DNA of 64,000 nucleotides. Source: Acinetobacter sp. P8-3-8. Lineage in GTDB: Bacteria; Pseudomonadota; Gammaproteobacteria; Pseudomonadales; Moraxellaceae. Made by a program: the position numbers and the translations under genes. Shown in pieces: positions 9,594-19,491 of the stretch (within the stretch, counting starts at the first letter, position 1; each line of letters starts with the position of its first letter). The notes below the pieces were generated by a model. That model did no database searches, was not told where the DNA came from, and saw only the letters and a program-made list of their open reading frames with translations. The DNA lies in NCBI RefSeq assembly GCF_000214135.1, contig NZ_AFIE01000001.1, positions 186,001-250,000 of the forward strand. Direction: 5' to 3'.

Positions 9594-9842
9594 ATGGTGT
9601 ATTCAAAATTTTTTATAATGAACACAATTAATTTGACCATAGCCATTTTAGTTCGAAGTGGAAATGTAGATTGTAGCGGTGATGGATGTTTGGGCTTAGT
9701 CCTATTCAGTATTCCAGTGTTGATCGCTTTGTTTTATGTTTGCTTTAATTTCATAAAAATTATATTCGGGAGTAAAGAAAAAGTGCCCTTCAAAATGAAC
9801 AGCGTTGGCAAAGATTATTTGCATTGTTATTCTTTGGATTGA
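9594..9842 (+). CDS. Small hypothetical membrane protein
   Basis: The ORF of 82 residues (or 74 if the ATG at 9618 is used) has a weak N-terminal hydrophobic stretch, a Cys/Gly-rich turn (CSGDGC), one strong transmembrane helix (LGLVLFSIPVLIALFYVCF) and a basic tail. The ribosome site is poor for both starts. It stands alone before a bidirectional terminator. I do not recognise it, and it could be non-coding. Confidence 0.4.
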   Translation: MVYSKFFIMNTINLTIAILVRSGNVDCSGDGCLGLVLFSIPVLIALFYVCFNFIKIIFGSKEKVPFKMNSVGKDYLHCYSLD

Positions 9843-9892
9843 GCTATTTAGCACTATTAATCCATTATAAATATTAGGACACTAATCAATAA

Positions 9893-9918
9893 AAAAGCAG
9901 CCACTTTGGCTGCTTTTT
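9893..9918. terminator. Bidirectional intrinsic terminator
   Basis: AAAAGCAGCC (9893-9902), ACTTT loop, GGCTGCTTTTT (9908-9918). It has T runs in both directions and lies between converging genes. Confidence 0.88.
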
Positions 9919-9947
9919 GCATAAAGGATTCAACTGGGTTGAATCGA

Positions 9948-10295
9948 TTATATTGGATAGCCTTCTAAACTATCAGCAATATGTACTTGGTTTAAAGCAT
10001 TGGTTTCAAGTGCAAGACAAAGTGCAACGATTTTTGCTGTATCTGCAATGTTTTCTTGTTGCATTGCAAAGCCTGTTTGAATCGCTTGTAAGCGGTCTTG
10101 ATTGATATCAAGCGCTTGAGCAATTTCTTGAGCATCATTGGTTGCAAAAAACTGATGAATTGCATGATCGAAATCATGATTTGAGGTTTTTAAAATACCT
10201 TCAATGAGTTCATCTAAATGCTCAGTTTGAGCAGAAAGGGAATCGACAAAGTTTTGAACTAGGTTTTGGTCTAGTACATCAATCATCTTAAGCAT
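9948..10295 (-). CDS. Hypothetical protein, all-helical, acidic
   Basis: The 115-residue soluble protein is rich in Gln, Asp and Leu with regular heptad-like spacing, predicted mostly alpha-helical. No signal peptide or metal site is evident. The first ATG (10295) has AGG about 9 bases upstream; a second ATG three codons later is also possible. It is a lone gene with a terminator 30 bp past its stop. I do not recognise the family. Confidence 0.65.
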   Translation of the reverse strand: MLKMIDVLDQNLVQNFVDSLSAQTEHLDELIEGILKTSNHDFDHAIHQFFATNDAQEIAQALDINQDRLQAIQTGFAMQQENIADTAKIVALCLALETNALNQVHIADSLEGYPI

Positions 10296-10515
10296 GGTCG
10301 TGACCTAAAGGCTGATTAAAGGGGAGGAGTTACAGCAGAATGAGCAAAATAGTTGCTCTGAATTGTGTGAAAAATATACCAATTGTAGATAAAAAGCAAT
10401 CTTTGTCGGATAGGCTGTAACTATGTTGAACGTATAAAAAATGATTTTTTATAAAAGTGAAATGAAAACAATATTCTATTTTAAATCCAAAAAATGACTA
10501 GGTTGGTTAAAATTT

Positions 10516-11604
10516 TTAAAGAATCTTAAGCTCACGATAAGCACCCGGACTTACACCTGTCCATTTCTTAAAAGCACGGTGAAAAGCACTTGGTTCTTGA
10601 AAATGTAGTTGTTCGCTGATCTCCTGCAAGGTGTGAGAAGACTTACACAATAAATCGATCGCTAAATCTCTACGAATGTCATTCTTTAATTGTTGGTAGC
10701 TGATGCCTTCATTTTTTAAACGCCGTTGAATGGTAGCTTCTGAAATATTGAGTTGTTGAGCCAATTCACTCAGCTCACACCATTCCGCAGGGGGGACAGA
10801 CAGTAATTGTTTACGAATCATTGAACTTAAAGCATGCGGGTTTTTAAATCGAAGCAACAGGTTTTCAGGTGTATTTCGAATAAAATCATACCAAGACTTC
10901 TTGTCACGTTTTATCTGGATATTTAAATAATTCGCATCAAATTGCAGATAATGATTATCTGCTTGATAACTGATTTTCTCACAAAAACGCACGCGATAAT
11001 CTAAATCATCAATAGGTTGAGTGCATTTTAATCGCATGTGATTGAGTAAGATACGTTGATCAGCTAGCCAACAAATTAGACTATGAACGAGCATAAAATA
11101 AGTTGCATAGCAAAACATGCGTTTGGTTTGTAATTTATCTGTAATGACGATGTATGCATAATTCTCATCGATGATTAATTTACTGTGAAAATCATCCAGA
11201 ATAAAATTAAAATATTGCAGAATTTGCTCAATGGCGGTACTTAATGTATCTGCATGCATCACCATTTTAGAGAGTAATTTATAACTGCCACGGCGCATTG
11301 GATGTGAATCCATGCCAAAAAATTCATCATTCATTTGATTGGCAATTTCAGTCCAGAGCCTTGCATAAGCGGGTACTGAGATACGGGCCTTCGGTGAATG
11401 TAGCAATTCAAATGGAATTTCAGCTTTATATAAAATTTGTTGGAGATCAAAACCCTTTTCTTCTACATGAAATAAAGCTTCATGCACCAAAGCCATAGAA
11501 ATACTGCCTTTGTATTCACTGAATTGTTGATTGTTCACAGCCCATTCCATTATCTTGTGAAATGCTTTTGCAAAAGCGATTTTAAAATTGTCCAAATCCA
11601 TCAT
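10516..11604 (-). CDS. AraC-family transcription regulator
   Basis: The 362-residue protein has an N-terminal arabinose-binding-like region typical of the OruR/AraC_binding group (about 40-220) and a C-terminal double helix-turn-helix (about 265-360). The first helix-turn-helix is LAQQLNISEATIQRRLKNEG, and the second is in the segment EISEQLHFQEPSAFHRAFKK, ending with the canonical WTGVSPGAYR. It is divergent from the SDR/acyl-CoA genes with a 121-bp shared region, so it probably controls that set in response to a fatty or branched acyl metabolite. Confidence 0.9.
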   Translation of the reverse strand: MMDLDNFKIAFAKAFHKIMEWAVNNQQFSEYKGSISMALVHEALFHVEEKGFDLQQILYKAEIPFELLHSPKARISVPAYARLWTEIANQMNDEFFGMDSHPMRRGSYKLLSKMVMHADTLSTAIEQILQYFNFILDDFHSKLIIDENYAYIVITDKLQTKRMFCYATYFMLVHSLICWLADQRILLNHMRLKCTQPIDDLDYRVRFCEKISYQADNHYLQFDANYLNIQIKRDKKSWYDFIRNTPENLLLRFKNPHALSSMIRKQLLSVPPAEWCELSELAQQLNISEATIQRRLKNEGISYQQLKNDIRRDLAIDLLCKSSHTLQEISEQLHFQEPSAFHRAFKKWTGVSPGAYRELKIL

Positions 11605-11725
11605 AAAGGATGCAACTTTTGGAAATTGTACTCAAACTTGTCTCGGTTTAATCTGCATCTTAAGTCTATTTATATTTTATTTAAACCATATCGACATCGA
11701 CTCAAACAGTGAATAGGAATAAAAA

Positions 11726-12496
11726 ATGAAAATTGAAGGAAAAGTTTTTGTTGTGACTGGTGGTGCATCAGGGCTTGGTGCCGCTACAGCAACGCATTTA
11801 ATTGGCAAAGGCGCAAAAGTGATTATGGTCGATATGAATCATGCACTTGGTGAGGAAATGCAAAAGCGTTTGGGAGAAAAATCTAAATTTGTTCAACTGG
11901 ATGTGACAGACGAAGTTGCAGTAGAGCAGTTTTTTAAAAATGTAGAACAAGATTATGGTCAATTAAATGGCTTAATCAATTGTGCAGGAATTGGGCCTTC
12001 TGCGAAAGTATTGGGTAAGAATGGTATCCACGCATTAGATGCATTCCAAAAAGTATTAAATATTAACGTGACGGGTACATTCAATATGTTGCGCTTTGCG
12101 GCAGATGTAATTTCACGTTATGAATTGAAGGCTGGTGAAGAGGATCGTGGGGTCATCGTAAATACGGCTTCTGTTGCAGCTTTTGATGGTCAGATTGGTC
12201 AAGTAGCTTATGCAGCATCGAAAGGTGCTGTGGTTGCGATGACTTTACCTTTGGCGCGTGAATTGGCGCAACACGCAATTCGAGTAATGACTATTGCCCC
12301 TGGAATCATGGAAACGCCAATGCTAAAAGGCTTACCTGAAAAAGTGCAGGATGCATTAGGTGCAATGGTGCCATTTCCTCCACGCTTAGCTAGACCTGAA
12401 GAATTTGCTCATTTGGTGGGTCATATTTGTGAAAATAATTATTTGAATGGTGAAACGATTCGTTTAGATGGTGCAATTCGTATGCAACCTAAATAA
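11726..12496 (+). CDS. SDR-family 3-hydroxyacyl-CoA dehydrogenase
   Basis: The 256-residue short-chain dehydrogenase has the Rossmann motif VVTGGASGLGAA at residue 9 onward, NCAGIG for the NNAG position, and the catalytic Ser-Tyr-Lys set in NTASVAAFDGQIGQVAYAASK. MVDMN after beta-2 has an Asp that predicts NAD+ preference. Length and details fit the type II 3-hydroxyacyl-CoA (2-methyl-3-hydroxybutyryl-CoA) dehydrogenase group. Being next to an acyl-CoA dehydrogenase and an acyl-CoA ligase it should act in a beta-oxidation-like route. The ribosome site is GGAATAAAAA before ATG. Confidence 0.88.
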   Translation: MKIEGKVFVVTGGASGLGAATATHLIGKGAKVIMVDMNHALGEEMQKRLGEKSKFVQLDVTDEVAVEQFFKNVEQDYGQLNGLINCAGIGPSAKVLGKNGIHALDAFQKVLNINVTGTFNMLRFAADVISRYELKAGEEDRGVIVNTASVAAFDGQIGQVAYAASKGAVVAMTLPLARELAQHAIRVMTIAPGIMETPMLKGLPEKVQDALGAMVPFPPRLARPEEFAHLVGHICENNYLNGETIRLDGAIRMQPK

Positions 12497-12706
12497 TTAC
12501 TGAATATTCACGGATCAAGTTAGCTAAATCTTAAATATCACTACATTTAGGATTTAGCTAATGATCTTTAAAATTCTAATTTAAAATCAATATTTATCTA
12601 ATTTTCAATATGTGAATAGCGCATATTGGCGAAGCTATGCTTTGATCTTATTCACAAATATTTTTATATCGCAGCCTGTTTAAATTTGCTGAGGAAGGAT
12701 GCTCAC

Positions 12707-13843
12707 ATGATTCTAAATGAACAACAAAAAATGGTTCAGGAAATGATGCGAAATTACTCGCAGAATAAATTAAAACCCACAGCAGCTGAGCGTGATAAAA
12801 CTTCAAAATTTCCAGCCCAAGAACTCAAAGCGTTGGGTGAGCTTGGTGCATTAGGAATGACCGTTGCAGAGCAATGGGGTGGTGCAGGTTTAGATTACAT
12901 TTCACTGGTTGCTGCTATTGAAGAAATTGCAGCAGGTGATGGCGCAATCTCGACCATTGTTAGTGTCCAAAATTCATTACCGTGTGGAATTATTCAAAAA
13001 TATGGTACTGAACAACATAAACAGGACTATTTAACCAAACTCGCTACAGGAGAATGGTTAGGATGTTTTTGTTTAACTGAACCTCAAGCAGGATCAGATG
13101 CAGGGGCTTTGTTATGTAAAGCTGAGCGTGATGGTGATCATTGGGTGATTAATGGAACCAAGCAATTTATTACCACAGGGCAAAACGCACAGCTTGCGAT
13201 TGTATTTGCAATCACAGATAAGACTGCGGGCAAAAAAGGGATTTCATGTTTTATTGTCCCGACTGATACAGAAGGCTATATCGTTTCTCGTATTGAAGAC
13301 AAAATGGGACAACATTGTTCAGATACAGCAACGATTATCTTTGAAAATTGCAGAATTCCAGCCGAAAATCTACTCGGCAAAGAAGGTGAAGGATACAAAA
13401 TTGCATTGTCTAATCTTGAATCTGGGCGTATCGGTATTGCTTCGCAGTGTGTAGGCATGGCACGAGCGGCCTTGGATGCAGCCGTAGAATATGCCAATCA
13501 ACGGAAATCCTTTGGTGTTGAATTGGTACAACATCAAGCGGTTGCATTTAGATTGGCAGATATGGCGACACAAATCGAAGCAGCACGGCAATTAATTTAT
13601 CATGCAGCCAGTTTAAAGGATGCAGGTTTACCGTGTTTAAAAGAAGCGTCTATGGCTAAACTTTTTGCTTCTGAAATTGCAGAAAAAGTATGTTCAGACG
13701 CGATTCAAATTCATGGTGGCTATGGCTATGTCTCTGATTTTCCAGTAGAGCGTATATATCGTGATGTACGGGTAAGCCAAATTTATGAAGGTGCTTCTGA
13801 TATTCAACGTTTGGTGATTGCAAGAGCTGTGATTAATAACTGA
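12707..13843 (+). CDS. Acyl-CoA dehydrogenase
   Basis: The start is set at ATG 12707, preceded by GAGGAAGG. A 27-codon upstream extension is open but has no such site. The 378-residue flavoprotein shows the FAD/substrate motif GCFCLTEPQAGSDAG, WVINGTKQFITTG, and the C-terminal IYEGASDIQR, whose Glu is the usual catalytic base of short/medium/branched-chain enzymes. It oxidises acyl-CoA to 2-enoyl-CoA and passes electrons to ETF. It is probably co-transcribed with the SDR gene 210 bp upstream. Confidence 0.93.
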   Translation: MILNEQQKMVQEMMRNYSQNKLKPTAAERDKTSKFPAQELKALGELGALGMTVAEQWGGAGLDYISLVAAIEEIAAGDGAISTIVSVQNSLPCGIIQKYGTEQHKQDYLTKLATGEWLGCFCLTEPQAGSDAGALLCKAERDGDHWVINGTKQFITTGQNAQLAIVFAITDKTAGKKGISCFIVPTDTEGYIVSRIEDKMGQHCSDTATIIFENCRIPAENLLGKEGEGYKIALSNLESGRIGIASQCVGMARAALDAAVEYANQRKSFGVELVQHQAVAFRLADMATQIEAARQLIYHAASLKDAGLPCLKEASMAKLFASEIAEKVCSDAIQIHGGYGYVSDFPVERIYRDVRVSQIYEGASDIQRLVIARAVINN

Positions 13844-13919
13844 ACATTTTTATTGAATAAATAACGTCAGTTCGGGATAAACTTTAATGTAAGTTATTGA
13901 AAAGATAGATCAAGCACAA

Positions 13920-14227
13920 CGGAGTCTTACCGTTTAAAGTCAAAAGCAAGGATTAACCTTCGGTTCGACCTGAGAGGTATTACCTCGCAAGGCTTTCGGG
14001 AAAAGTAGGCAAAACCATTTGTCAGTCGCCAACTCGACAAATATTATCAAGTACCTAATATATTGCAAAAACAGTATATTGCAGATCTTGCGGAATGTAT
14101 TCCTCATGCCTCGAACAATGCGACTGACGTTTCCGCGTATCATATAGTTGGGAACATATCTTATCTCGAACTCAGGTTAAATAAACACACCAACCCCCGA
14201 AGATCAGCGCAGGCTGATCTTTTTTTA
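13920..14227 (+). ncRNA. Possible structured non-coding transcript in a 578-bp gap
   Basis: No convincing ORF fills 13844-14421. Instead there are several paired segments: GAGGT-ATT-ACCTC near 13975, and a 9-nt complementary pair GTCAGTCGC (14021-14029) with GCGACTGAC (14120-14128) closing about 90 nt. A strong intrinsic terminator ends it on the + strand. It could be an untranslated RNA, a long 3' UTR of the acyl-CoA dehydrogenase gene, or a dispersed intergenic element. No known RNA family is recognised. Confidence 0.35.
14201..14226 (+). terminator. Intrinsic terminator
   Basis: AGATCAGC (14201-14208), GCAG loop, GCTGATCT (14213-14220), then six T. It lies 357 bp past the acyl-CoA dehydrogenase stop. 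Confidence 0.88.
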
Positions 14228-14421
14228 CTCAAAAATGAGTGTTCAAAAGCTGCAACACAATTGAGGTATTTGGAAATTGTCAGTGTTTTATAAACATGGT
14301 TATCTATGGTTATAGGAACAGAAGCTTGCTGAATGATTCAGCATTTTCAATAAAAAGCTAGAAAGCGAAATATGGAACGACAAATCACGATGATTTGTTC
14401 AATAAAAGCAAGGGTATTGCC

Positions 14422-16068
14422 ATGAAAACACTAGAACAAGCGTATCAAGCATTTGATTATGAAAGACTCATCAATGAACAATTGGTTGGAAATCCTCAAT
14501 CGATCAATGCTTATGTAGAATGTTGCCAACGTTTTATGGGTTTAAATAAAACTGCTTTAATTTGGGAAGGTAAAAACGGTGAGTCTTCCCAGTGGACATT
14601 TGAGCAATTGGATGAAGCTTCAGGAAAATTAGCCAACTATTTTCAATCAGTCGGCTTAAAAACAGGTGATTGTATTGCAGGCTTATTGCCTCGTACACCT
14701 GAATTACTCATTACCATTTTAGCGACATGGCGTATTGGCGCAATTTATCAACCTTTATTTACCGCTTTTGAATCTAAAGCCATTGAACATCGTATTGAAA
14801 CTGCTCAAACACAATTGATTGTGACCAATGAAGAACAACGTGTAAAGCTTAATCAGATTGATATTCCACATATTTTAACAGTCTATCAGGCAGGAACTAC
14901 ACCGCAACCTGATGCCAATTTTTGGCAAGAAATAGAGCTGCAATCAGCTAAATGTAATCCAGTTATGCTGACTTTTGAAGATGATTTTTTAATGATGTTT
15001 ACTTCAGGAACTACAGGTTTAGCAAAATCTGTGCCTGTACCATTAAAAGCGATTTTGGCATTTAAAGAATATATGCGTCATGCAGTGGATTTACGTGAAG
15101 AAGATTCATTTTGGAATTTGGCAGATCCAGGTTGGGCTTATGGTCTGTACTACGGTATCACTGGGCCTTTAGGTTTGGGGCATAGCATTATTATGGATGA
15201 ACGTCCATTCAGTGTGGATAATGCCCTACAAATAATCAAAAAGTATAAAGTGAGTAATTTAACAGGTTCTCCTACCGCATTTCGTATGTTCTTTGGATTT
15301 AAAGAAAAGTTTGATGCTTCTATCAAGGAGCATTTAAGAGTGGTGAGTAGTGCAGGTGAGCCATTAACACCTGAAGTGATTCATTGGTTTAAACATGATT
15401 TAGATGTCAATATTTACGATCAATATGGACAAACTGAATTGGGTATGGTGATTGGAAATCATCACGCTTTAGCGCATCCGATTAAAATTGGTTCAGCAGG
15501 TTTTGCGAATCCAGGGCATCGTTTTGCAGTATTAAATGCACAAAATGAAGAAGTTGAACGAGGTGAGATAGGAATGTTGGCTATCGATTTCTCACAATCT
15601 CCATTAACATGGTTTAAAGGCTATGGTGGAAATAATCGTAAATCATTTGTAGGGAACTATTATTTAACAGGTGATACGGTTCGTTTAAATGATTTGGGTG
15701 GTGTAGATTTTATCGGACGTGTAGATGATGTCATTACAACGTCAGGCTATCGAGTGGGGCCATTTGATGTCGAAAGTACCTTACTGGAATGCGTTGAAGT
15801 TTTAGAATCAGCGGTGATTGGTAAGCCTGATCCTGAACGCACTGAAATTGTTAAAGCATTTGTCGTCCTTAAACCGCAATATTCTGCATCTGAGCAGTTA
15901 AGTAGCAAACTGCAAGACTATGTACGTTCTCGTTTATCGAAACATGCATATCCAAAAGAAATTGAGTTTGTAGACAGTCTACCGAAGACTTCAAGTGGTA
16001 AGATTCAACGTAATTTACTCAAACAGCAAGAAATTGCAAAAATGCAGCAAATTCAACAAATCAGTTAG
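14422..16068 (+). CDS. AMP-forming acyl-CoA synthetase
   Basis: ATG 14422 is preferred because AGGG lies 7 bases before it; an upstream TTG in frame lacks support. The 548-residue ANL-superfamily enzyme shows the AMP-binding P-loop MMFTSGTTGLAKSVP near residue 190, YDQYGQTELG (adenine/acyl motif), YYLTGDTV, the hinge GRVDDVITTSGYRVGP and the C-terminal lysine motif LPKTSSGKIQR. It activates a carboxylic acid to its CoA thioester via an acyl-AMP. The context suggests it feeds the acyl-CoA dehydrogenase and SDR upstream, although a terminator separates them. Confidence 0.93.
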   Translation: MKTLEQAYQAFDYERLINEQLVGNPQSINAYVECCQRFMGLNKTALIWEGKNGESSQWTFEQLDEASGKLANYFQSVGLKTGDCIAGLLPRTPELLITILATWRIGAIYQPLFTAFESKAIEHRIETAQTQLIVTNEEQRVKLNQIDIPHILTVYQAGTTPQPDANFWQEIELQSAKCNPVMLTFEDDFLMMFTSGTTGLAKSVPVPLKAILAFKEYMRHAVDLREEDSFWNLADPGWAYGLYYGITGPLGLGHSIIMDERPFSVDNALQIIKKYKVSNLTGSPTAFRMFFGFKEKFDASIKEHLRVVSSAGEPLTPEVIHWFKHDLDVNIYDQYGQTELGMVIGNHHALAHPIKIGSAGFANPGHRFAVLNAQNEEVERGEIGMLAIDFSQSPLTWFKGYGGNNRKSFVGNYYLTGDTVRLNDLGGVDFIGRVDDVITTSGYRVGPFDVESTLLECVEVLESAVIGKPDPERTEIVKAFVVLKPQYSASEQLSSKLQDYVRSRLSKHAYPKEIEFVDSLPKTSSGKIQRNLLKQQEIAKMQQIQQIS

Positions 16069-16109
16069 TTTCTAATTGTTCGTTCAAGTTTGTGTAAGTT
16101 CTATGCTTT

Positions 16110-16131
16110 GCACCCGAAAGGGTGCTTTTTT
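16110..16131 (+). terminator. Intrinsic terminator of the acyl-CoA synthetase gene
   Basis: GCACCC (16110-16115), GAAA tetraloop, GGGTGC (16120-16125), then six T. Confidence 0.9.
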
Positions 16132-16227
16132 ATTGTGTTAAATAATCAGCGTGTAATAGATTTTATTTTATAGTTTGATTTTATTAATAAAAATATAAGG
16201 TCATGTAAAGTGAATATTTTATATAAC

Positions 16228-16653
16228 TTATTTATCCGATATGATTTTTACGATACGAGATTCACTTAATCCTTTATTTTTAAAACGATCATAGAGCTCA
16301 AAGCAGACATGTTGTTTGCTTTGTAAGCGAGGTAAAGTTTCATCAAAATCAAAGTAACGAATATAACCAGACGAATCCATCACAACGGCAAGGCGTTCAA
16401 ATGTAGATCGATGTCGAATTTTATATGTTTTATATTGCTTAACAACGCCACATTCTACAGATTTAATCGGAGTCTGAGTTGGACTTAAAAAAGATGCGCC
16501 ACACATCAGTACAATTCCAGGAATTAGACTTAAAAAAGATAGAATTTTTTGGTTATCCTTATTCTGAATTTTGTCATAAAAAAATAAGTGAGCAAAAATA
16601 GGTAAGGCAACGATAGAAATTAGCCCCAAAAGTAATAATAAATCACTCATCAT
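16228..16653 (-). CDS. Hypothetical inner-membrane protein
   Basis: The 141-residue protein has two N-terminal transmembrane helices (about 4-26 and 37-57) separated by a charged loop (YDKIQNKDNQK), then a soluble domain of about 80 residues with one Cys near residue 69 and another near 117. The C-terminus is basic. I do not recognise the family. It appears monocistronic. Confidence 0.6.
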   Translation of the reverse strand: MMSDLLLLLGLISIVALPIFAHLFFYDKIQNKDNQKILSFLSLIPGIVLMCGASFLSPTQTPIKSVECGVVKQYKTYKIRHRSTFERLAVVMDSSGYIRYFDFDETLPRLQSKQHVCFELYDRFKNKGLSESRIVKIISDK

Positions 16654-16942
16654 TTCTTCAATTGTTTCAATGAATAAGTAGCATAATATTGAACGGGTAG
16701 ATTAATCAATACACTGGAATCATTTCAAACGATCGATTTTCAGCGTAGCTATTTATTTTATTTGTAATGTAAGGAACGATCATTATTTCAAATCGTTATT
16801 TGCAATAAACATTCAAAAAGTAAAAATTTGCCTTGTATTAAAAATAATCACTTTTTATTTGCACTCTGTGTTAAATCATATAGACTTTAGTCTGATAAGA
16901 ATCACAAATTCAATATAGGTATATGCGCAAAAGGATTGCAGC

Positions 16943-17086
16943 ATGTTAATGACTTTATGTATCGTTATTGTTTTGGTATTTTTGGTGATCTGCGCATGGA
17001 GTGCATTCGAAATTTATTTAGAGAAGCGGAAAAAGCCAACAACAACGTATAAACAAATTTCTCAAACTACAGATGAGAATCAATAA
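16943..17086 (+). CDS. Small single-pass membrane protein (47 aa)
   Basis: From ATG 16943, with AAAGGA about 9 bases upstream, this reads as 47 codons. It has an N-terminal hydrophobic helix (TLCIVIVLVFLVICAWSAF), then a Lys/Arg-rich juxtamembrane stretch (LEKRKKP) and a Thr/Gln-rich tail. The order of hydrophobic helix, positive cluster and polar tail is typical of real small membrane proteins. Function unknown. Confidence 0.5.
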   Translation: MLMTLCIVIVLVFLVICAWSAFEIYLEKRKKPTTTYKQISQTTDENQ

Positions 17087-17216
17087 TTTAATTCAAACAG
17101 GGTCACAATGCTTAAAAATTATGCATATCAATAATCTTGCTTTTAAAGTTCTTGTAATTCAATTCTAATTTCGCTAGTATTCTTTCTCGAAAATACTTGA
17201 AACACCAGTATTTATA

Positions 17217-17293
<77 letters not shown>

Positions 17294-17301
17294 TATAAAA
17301 C

Positions 17302-17337
17302 AACCACTTAGGTGTACTAATCCTAAGTGGTTTTTTT
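17302..17337 (+). terminator. Intrinsic terminator of the tRNA gene
   Basis: An 11-bp stem, AACCACTTAGG (17302-17312) with CCTAAGTGGTT (17322-17332), is followed by T to 17337. Confidence 0.92.
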
Positions 17338-17578
17338 GTTTTTGTATTCTAGTAAGCAAATGGTAAGCAGCTTAAATCAACATTATTCTTAACTGGTTTT
17401 GTTGTATAAAGACTTGAAAAATAGAATTTCCTGTAGTTACTCAAATTTAAGTGACAACATGGGTATGGAGGCGATCTAATTCTGGCATGGCTTAATAACA
17501 ATTTAAGTCAATACTTTGAGATACGAATTATGATGTATATGATCCCATTTTTTAGATCAGTTTATTACAAGTTTCTAC

Positions 17579-17960
17579 GTAAGCGTCCGCTGAACCTCAT
17601 AGTTATTTTTTAATTAAGTTAGATTTCCAGCAGTGTGGTCATAATTCATCTAGTCGGAACACTTTATGTGTTGACAGCCTTTTTAGCATATCACTTAAAT
17701 AGGCATAGGAATCCAATCCCTTCAGCTTTGCTGACTGAATGAGGCGTATCATATTAGCCGCTCACTTACAACTGCGCAGCGAGTCAGTAAACAACCAGTT
17801 CTTACGCCCCAAGGCCTACGGACACATCTGATTTTCGATCCCTTACGAAGTAATGCTTCTTAGGTTGATTGGTAAGTTACCATCAACCAGATAGCGGTAG
17901 AGTGCCTGCCAGCGTTTTAAGCTGTAGTTGATCGTTCGAACAGTTAGAGAACTCGATAGC
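17579..17960 (-). pseudogene. IS66-family transposase remnant with one terminal repeat
   Basis: GTAAGCGTCCGCTGAAC at 17579-17595 resembles the conserved IS66-family end. Reading the minus strand inward gives broken pieces in the order of the TnpC C-terminus: YSLKRWQALYRYLVDGNLPI, ALGRKNWLF, and AANMIRLIQSAKLKGLDSYA followed by YLSDMLKRL. Stop codons and frame changes interrupt it, and the catalytic core is gone. The left part of the element has been replaced by IS21 sequence, so this is a fossil. Confidence 0.72.
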
Positions 17961-17964
17961 CGCG

Positions 17965-18523
17965 TTAGATGGTGTTGGTTGAGCCATTAATACAGTTGTT
18001 GCATGATCGGTTGACTATGTTGTTGACAGTAGTGGCATGAATCCGCTGATTGACAGCGGTTTCATGCAGCCACCGGCCAATAGGGGGCCATTGGTAACAA
18101 TCAACATCTAACAGTAAACTCGAAGTCTTCAAGCTTGCTTTTAATAACACAATAAAGCTTGATTTGAGGTATCCATTAAAGCGTTCAACTTTATCTTGAT
18201 TTGTGCAGAGTAGCGCTTACATATGCTGGGGCGAAAGCCATATTTTTTAGCACAGTCGAGCAGTTTAGGGTTTCAGTATGGTGACTGGTTATAATGTTGC
18301 AAGATATTCCCTTAAGATCGATCCTGACCTTTCCTAGATATCCAAGCTCTAAAATTTCTTGGTAGAGTACAACGGCAGGAATCCATTCAGGATAAGGAGT
18401 ATTTACGCGTTCAAGAAAATAAGGTTTATATGAGTCAAGAATACTTATTCTAGGTTGTAAGCCGATACTGTAGTGTGGACTTTTGCTGTAAATATTTACG
18501 CACGGTATTTTTAGATTCCGCAA
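17965..18523 (-). pseudogene. IS21-family IstA transposase remnant
   Basis: Minus-strand pieces match IstA in order. LDSYKPYFLERV and WIPAVVLYQEILELGY lie at the right (about 18300-18450). KKYGFRPSICKRYSAQIKIK followed by LNALMDTS lies near 18170-18250, corresponding to the IstA YGFRPxACRPYRAxTKGKVERFN stretch. SLLLDVDCYQWPPIGRWLHE with NQRIHATT lies near 18020-18130, corresponding to GRWLxEVANxRVHGTT. Frameshifts and an internal deletion remove the DDE catalytic core. No IstB is seen. The element abuts the IS66 remnant. Confidence 0.72.
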
Positions 18524-19284
18524 GTTCTCAACTCATTACCTTAAATAAACCTTGTTTATACAGTGTTTAAACTGTAACTTCTTGCTCCAAAGTTAACATA
18601 TTTGAGCAGTTCCAAATGACTACTATATTAACTTAGTGGCAGTTTTTAAATGCCGTTATAGGGATATTTTACACTGCCGCTAAAATATTATAATTAAACC
18701 TAATTGATATATTAACTTAACCTATTGAGATGTTGTCATAATGGGGTTAATTAATTGTATGATAAATTTTAGGTATAAGCTTATTCATTAGGAAATTGTA
18801 CTTTTAAATAATCTGGTTTGAGCACCATGGCAAAAAAATTCTGATTACTAAATGATAATTAAAATTATGTGTTTAATATAATAGTTTTTTTATAAAATTT
18901 CATTTACTCAATAAGATTGTGAATATTTTTTATTAGTTTTTAAAAATTATAAATTTATATATTTTATTGATTGATATTTTAAATTTAATAAGAAAGTGGA
19001 TAATGAATTGAGATTTATAAGGTGGTTATGTATGGTAATTCTTCGGAATTGAGTGGTGTTGAAGATAGATGTGATTGACTGTCCTTAAGAAGGTACTCGT
19101 TTGACTTTTGTTGTTTCATACTTTTTTTAAAAATATCTTATATAAATCAATATTATAATTGTTTTGTTAATTTTTAAAATTTTATTTAGTAGTATAGGAT
19201 CATAAAAAAATCAGATATATATATATAAATTAATTAAAAAATTTAGTTTTATGTAAATGTATTAAACCAGATATCTTAATCAAC
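18524..19284. other. Very AT-rich non-coding DNA before the recombinase genes
   Basis: About 760 bp of extremely AT-rich DNA without a credible ORF. It probably contains the promoter or operator region of the HTH gene and possibly an end of the mobile element. I could not identify attachment repeats by eye. Confidence 0.45.
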
Positions 19285-19491
19285 ATGAAACATAAAGTTA
19301 AACAAATTACTCAAGATAGATTATTGCTATCTACTAGTGAGGCTGCTCGTTTATTAGGGTATGCAGAACAAACATTACGTAAATGGGCATTGTATGAAAA
19401 CGGACCAATAAGTCCTATTAGGCATGGTCGCAGTCTTCGATGGAGTAAAGCAGAAGTCTATAAATTTGCTTGTGTCAAAGAAGAAGTCTAG
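19285..19491 (+). CDS. Excisionase/MerR-like helix-turn-helix protein
   Basis: The 68-residue protein is the size of AlpA/excisionase-type winged-helix proteins. LLSTSEAARLLGYAEQTLRK is a clear helix-turn-helix, followed by the wing IRHGRSLRWSKAEVYKFA, which resembles the DNA-binding domain 17 pattern (R-x-x-R-W-x-x-x-D/E-V). Such proteins bind element ends or operators to control excision. It precedes the recombinase operon by about 215 bp, suggesting control of the same element. No good ribosome site is visible. Confidence 0.75.
   Translation: MKHKVKQITQDRLLLSTSEAARLLGYAEQTLRKWALYENGPISPIRHGRSLRWSKAEVYKFACVKEEV

Noticed and set aside
13940-14143. 67-codon minus-strand ORF in the gap before the acyl-CoA synthetase gene
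   Set aside because: No ribosome site and low-complexity translation; the region shows RNA-like pairing and a terminator on the other strand.
17965-18150. Short minus-strand ORF as a gene of its own
   Set aside because: Its sequence is the C-terminal part of an IS21 IstA transposase, so it is part of a remnant.
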